From positions 1-8,995 of the forward strand of contig CANGEH010000075.1 of NCBI GenBank assembly GCA_947452665.1: a stretch of DNA of 8,995 nt, given 5' to 3'. Positions 6,569 to 8,995 of the stretch are shown here, piece by piece. The stretch's first letter is position 1. The number at the start of each line of letters is the position of its first letter. The stretch comes from Caulobacteraceae bacterium (GTDB lineage: Bacteria; Pseudomonadota; Alphaproteobacteria; Caulobacterales; Caulobacteraceae). Under the pieces are notes generated by a model. It was not told the DNA's origin. It saw nothing but the letters and a program-made list of their open reading frames with translations, and made no database searches. Both the position numbers and the translations under genes were made by a program.

Positions 6569-6623
6569 CCCCCCCCCTTGGGGGAGGGGGACCGCGGAGC
6601 GATGGAGGGGGCTTTTAAGCCCC
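6569..6623. repeat. palindromic C/G-rich intergenic element between convergent genes, possible bidirectional terminator
   Basis: The 59 bp between the der and dehydrogenase stops contain nine C (6569-6577), TT, five G, A and five G (to 6590), which can fold on itself. Then comes a CCGCGG palindrome (6592-6597) and an inverted repeat GGGGCTT (6608-6614) / AAGCCCC (6617-6623), which reaches into the 3' end of the dehydrogenase gene. Read on the minus strand, CCCCCTCCATCGCTCCGCGG resembles a dispersed intergenic repeat that I know from Caulobacterales and sphingomonad genomes (CTCCGTCGCTTCGCG-type). No long T-run follows on either strand, so intrinsic termination is plausible but unproven. Confidence 0.55.
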
Positions 6624-7358
6624 GGCCTGCCAGTCCTTAAACACAACTAAGCCAGAAGGCGGGTCCTGACCCGCACGGGCAAGATCAAGCATGAGGGGTA
6701 CGATCTCTTCCGGTGCGGGCAGGGTCATGGGATCTTCGCCGGGAAAAGCGACTTTTCGCATCTGGGTGCGCATGGGGCCGGGATTGACCAGACAGGCGCG
6801 AACCGGCGTATTGGCCATCTCATCGCTGTAACAGGCTATCATGGCCTCAAGCCCGGCCTTGGCCGCGGCATAGGGGCCCCAAAAGGCGCGCGGATTGCGG
6901 GCAACGCCGCTCGACAGAAAGATCAGGCGGCCCGCAGGTGACTCGCGCAATAAGGGATCCATAGCCCGGATCAGGCGATAATTGGCGGTCAGATTAATGC
7001 CGATGACCCGGTCAAATGGCTTGGGGTCAATATGGGCAACCGGCGTCAGGCCGCCAAGATAGCCCGCAGCCCCGACTAAAATGTCTAGGCGTTTATACCG
7101 CTCATAAAGCGCAAGGCCCAGCCGGTCTATGCCGTCGCCATCCATCAGATCCAGCGGTACAAGGCTGGCATGGGCTCCGGTCTCGGCAAAGATTTGGTCA
7201 TCCAGCGCCTCTAGCCCGCCCTGGGTGCGGCCAAGAGCGATGATATGGGCACCGGCCTTGGCATAGCCAAGGGCAATCGCCTGGCCAATGCCGCGCGTGG
7301 CGCCGGTGACGAGGGCAATTTTACCGGCAAGCGGTTTGGACTCTGTTGCGGTGTTCAT
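6615..7358 (-). CDS. short-chain dehydrogenase/reductase (SDR family)
   Basis: From the ATG at 7358 the product is 247 aa, a normal length for a classical SDR, with a Rossmann fold for NAD(P). Numbered from that start: cofactor loop TGATRGIG at 18-25, VPLDLMD around 67-73, catalytic-tetrad Asn in GINLTAN (N122), Ser150 in FLSSG, and Y163-x3-K167 in GPYAAAKAGLEA, then NPGPMRT at 192-198. The usual NNAG motif reads GAAG (96-99). An upstream in-frame ATG at 7397 would add 13 residues (MRDLGAAIAKKQA); 7358 is preferred because relatives start a few residues before the first beta strand, but neither start has a strong ribosome binding site. The substrate is unknown. It follows the transporter gene by 56 bp on the same strand and is probably the last gene of a purF-transporter-SDR operon. 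Confidence 0.9.
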   Translation of the reverse strand: MNTATESKPLAGKIALVTGATRGIGQAIALGYAKAGAHIIALGRTQGGLEALDDQIFAETGAHASLVPLDLMDGDGIDRLGLALYERYKRLDILVGAAGYLGGLTPVAHIDPKPFDRVIGINLTANYRLIRAMDPLLRESPAGRLIFLSSGVARNPRAFWGPYAAAKAGLEAMIACYSDEMANTPVRACLVNPGPMRTQMRKVAFPGEDPMTLPAPEEIVPLMLDLARAGQDPPSGLVVFKDWQAGA

Positions 7359-7414
7359 GGCCTGCTTTTTAGCGATTGCCGCGCCAAGGTCACGCATAAA
7401 GGTGTGCGGCCCTT

Positions 7415-8422
7415 TTACAAATCCTGATCGCCATCGGGTCTTTGGCCATAGCGCTGGGCCAGAAAGGCGCAGGCCATCAGCTGGATCTGGTGAAAAATCA
7501 TCAGGGGAAGGACAATCACCCCGGCTGTTGTAGCAGAAAACAGAATACCGGCCATGGGAACACCCGTCGCCAGGCTCTTTTTCGAGGCCGCAAACACAAT
7601 CGCGATCTCGTCCATCTTGTTAAATCCAAGCGCCCTGGCCATCAGGGTTGAGCCCGTCAGAACCAGACCAAGCAAGGCTAGGCAAACGACCAATAGCCGT
7701 GCCAGATCTGCGCCCGCAATCTTGTCCCAAAGGCCGCCGGTCACGCTATTGCTAAAGGCGCTATAGACAATCAAGAGGATCGAGCCGCGATCGACATAGG
7801 TCAGGCTGGCCTTATGCCGGGTCACAAAGCCGCCAATCCAGGGGCGCAGGGCCTGGCCTAGGGCAAAGGGCAAGAAGAGCTGGACCAATATGGCCTCGAC
7901 CGCTGTCCAGGACATGCTGCCGCCCTGTGCATGCATCAAGAGGCCAACAAGTAGCGGCGTTACCACAATCCCAATCAGGTTAGAGGCCGAGGCTGCGACC
8001 ACGGCGGCGGCGACATTGCCGCGCGCTACAGCGGTAAAGGCAATGGCGGATTGAACGGTTGAGGGCAGGCAGCACAGGAACAGGACCCCTTGCGCCAGGC
8101 TCGCCGGCAGAATGGCATCCGGCAAATGGCTTGCGCCAAGGCCAATCAAGGGAAAGACGGCAAAGCTTATGCCCAATATGGTCAGATGCAGTCGCCAATA
8201 CACAAGCGCCGCCCCGACCGATTGCGGCGATAGGCGTGCCCCATGCAAAAAGAACAGGAGCCCAACCGCTAGCTTGGTCACCAGGCCAAGTTGTACCGCC
8301 GCTGCGCCGCTGGCAGGCAATAGGCTGGCCAAGACCACCATGCCGACAAGTGCCAACATATAGGGATCGATACGAAGCTTCTGAACCAGACCGCTCAGGC
8401 GGCCTTGACCGCCGTCACTCAC
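7415..8422 (-). CDS. bile acid:sodium symporter family protein (SBF-like, YfeH-type transporter)
   Basis: The 335-aa inner-membrane protein starts at GTG 8422, which overlaps the purF stop (GTGA, 4 bp); a longer reading from 8575 gives arginine- and proline-rich sequence that is only purF read in another frame. About ten hydrophobic segments are seen. Family features include LLFFLHGARLSPQ near residue 60, CCLPSTVQSAIAFTAVARGN near 118-137, SASNLIGIVVTPLLVGLL near 145-162 and FAASKKSLATGVPMA near 278-292; the last of these matches the SBF-like (PF13593) group that includes E. coli YfeH. Family members are thought to transport organic anions with sodium, but the substrate of this subgroup is not established and I infer none. 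Overlap with purF suggests translational coupling in the purine operon. Confidence 0.88.
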   Translation of the reverse strand: MSDGGQGRLSGLVQKLRIDPYMLALVGMVVLASLLPASGAAAVQLGLVTKLAVGLLFFLHGARLSPQSVGAALVYWRLHLTILGISFAVFPLIGLGASHLPDAILPASLAQGVLFLCCLPSTVQSAIAFTAVARGNVAAAVVAASASNLIGIVVTPLLVGLLMHAQGGSMSWTAVEAILVQLFLPFALGQALRPWIGGFVTRHKASLTYVDRGSILLIVYSAFSNSVTGGLWDKIAGADLARLLVVCLALLGLVLTGSTLMARALGFNKMDEIAIVFAASKKSLATGVPMAGILFSATTAGVIVLPLMIFHQIQLMACAFLAQRYGQRPDGDQDL

Positions 8423-8995
8423 GCGCTGACGAGGAAGGACAATTGGCGACCGGTCTGGTCGTTGCGGCCTTCGGCAATTTCGCGGTCCAGCAGGCGGGTT
8501 GGATAGTCGCCGGTGAAATAATGGTCGGTAAATTGTGGTGCGGCTGGGTCGCGCGCGCCCGCCTTCATGGCCCAATAAAGCCCGTCCACGGACAAGAAGC
8601 CTAGGCTGTCGACCTCCAGATAGCGGGTCATTTCTTCTAGGGACTTATTGGCGGCCAACAGGTGTTCGCGGTCGGGCATATCAATGCCGTAAAAATCGGG
8701 CCAGCGGATGGGCGGTGAGGCCGAACGCAGATGTACCTCTGTGGCCCCAGCCTCACGCACCATGCGCACGATCTTGAGCGAGGTGGTGCCGCGAACGATG
8801 GAATCGTCGATCAGGATGACGCGCTTACCCTTCAGCACGGACCGGTTGGGACTGTGCTTCATCCGCACGCCCAGTTCGCGCACGCCCTGGGTTGGCTGAA
8901 TAAAGGTGCGGCCAACATAATGGTTGCGGATAATGCCCATTTCAAAAGCAATACCGCTTTCTTGCGCAAAACCCAGCGCGGCTGGAACGCCAGAA
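8419..8995 (-). CDS. purF: amidophosphoribosyltransferase PurF, C-terminal part (5' end beyond window)
   Basis: PurF makes 5-phosphoribosylamine from PRPP and glutamine, the first committed step of purine synthesis. The reading frame enters from the right edge (SGVPAALGFAQESGIAFEMG) and ends at TGA 8421-8419, so about 192 C-terminal residues are visible and the glutamine amidotransferase domain is missing. The PRPP-binding loop VILIDDSIVRGTTS is intact, preceded by NHYVGRTFIQPTQ and followed by HLRSASPP, PDFYGID and DSLGFLSVDGLY, all typical. The end FTDHYFTGDYPT has Tyr where many relatives have Cys (D-H-C-F-T-G), and there is no cysteine in the visible part, so iron-sulfur ligands of the Bacillus type are absent here. 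An ATG at 8940 is internal Met, not the start. The stop overlaps the downstream transporter start. Confidence 0.96.
   Translation of the reverse strand, partial: SGVPAALGFAQESGIAFEMGIIRNHYVGRTFIQPTQGVRELGVRMKHSPNRSVLKGKRVILIDDSIVRGTTSLKIVRMVREAGATEVHLRSASPPIRWPDFYGIDMPDREHLLAANKSLEEMTRYLEVDSLGFLSVDGLYWAMKAGARDPAAPQFTDHYFTGDYPTRLLDREIAEGRNDQTGRQLSFLVSA

Noticed and set aside
7359..7397. Thirteen-residue N-terminal extension of the SDR from ATG 7397
   Set aside because: Possible, but relatives start close to the first beta strand; kept as an alternative start in the gene entry.
8423..8575. N-terminal extension of the transporter into purF
   Set aside because: The extra 51 residues are Arg/Pro-rich and simply purF read in another frame; the GTG overlap start fits the family length.
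1..8995. Search for a novel defence, mobile or retroelement-like system
   Set aside because: No nuclease, helicase, transposase, reverse transcriptase, toxin pair, CRISPR-like spacing or long terminal repeat was seen; nearly all genes are recognisable housekeeping families.

Overview
The window looks like ordinary chromosome from a GC-rich alphaproteobacterium, most likely Caulobacterales or a close relative. This rests on the style of the proteins (Der with an NK-A-E G4 motif and a long basic tail, a B. subtilis-type PurF, the particular short-chain dehydrogenase, a DUF6249-like protein beside a sigma factor), on the high-GC codon usage, and on the dispersed-looking palindromic repeat between convergent genes. 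The assignment is from memory of these families; no search was run. There are no tRNA or rRNA genes, CRISPR arrays, insertion sequences, phage genes or recognisable defence systems.

Layout. At the left edge is the 5' part of a minus-strand enoyl-CoA hydratase/isomerase gene (1-194). A 166-bp divergent intergenic region with a short tandem repeat follows. A tightly packed plus-strand block then runs from 361 to 6555: a small three-helix membrane protein (DUF6249-like), an ECF-type RNA polymerase sigma factor, a two-helix membrane protein that overlaps it by 8 bp and is a candidate anti-sigma factor, panB (pantothenate/CoA synthesis, TTG start), a membrane-anchored TPR protein of the YfgM type (GTG start), bamB (outer membrane beta-barrel assembly lipoprotein), and der (ribosome-assembly GTPase). 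Gaps are 5 to 90 bp or overlaps, with no visible terminator, so all seven could share a transcript. The yfgM-bamB-der order is the same as in E. coli.

A convergent junction (6556-6623) with C/G-rich palindromes ends the block. On the minus strand, reading right to left, come purF (3' part only, from the right edge), a bile-acid:sodium-symporter-family (SBF-like/YfeH-type) membrane transporter whose GTG start overlaps the purF stop by 4 bp, and a short-chain dehydrogenase. These three look like one operon.

Functionally the window is mostly housekeeping: envelope biogenesis (YfgM-like, BamB), ribosome assembly (Der), cofactor and nucleotide synthesis (PanB, PurF), plus a small regulatory module (sigma factor and candidate membrane anti-sigma). 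The most interesting point is that module: the putative anti-sigma protein has no zinc-binding anti-sigma motif and no family I recognise, and it is joined by overlap to the sigma gene and by its 3' end to the panB ribosome binding site. I did not find a clearly novel multi-gene system.
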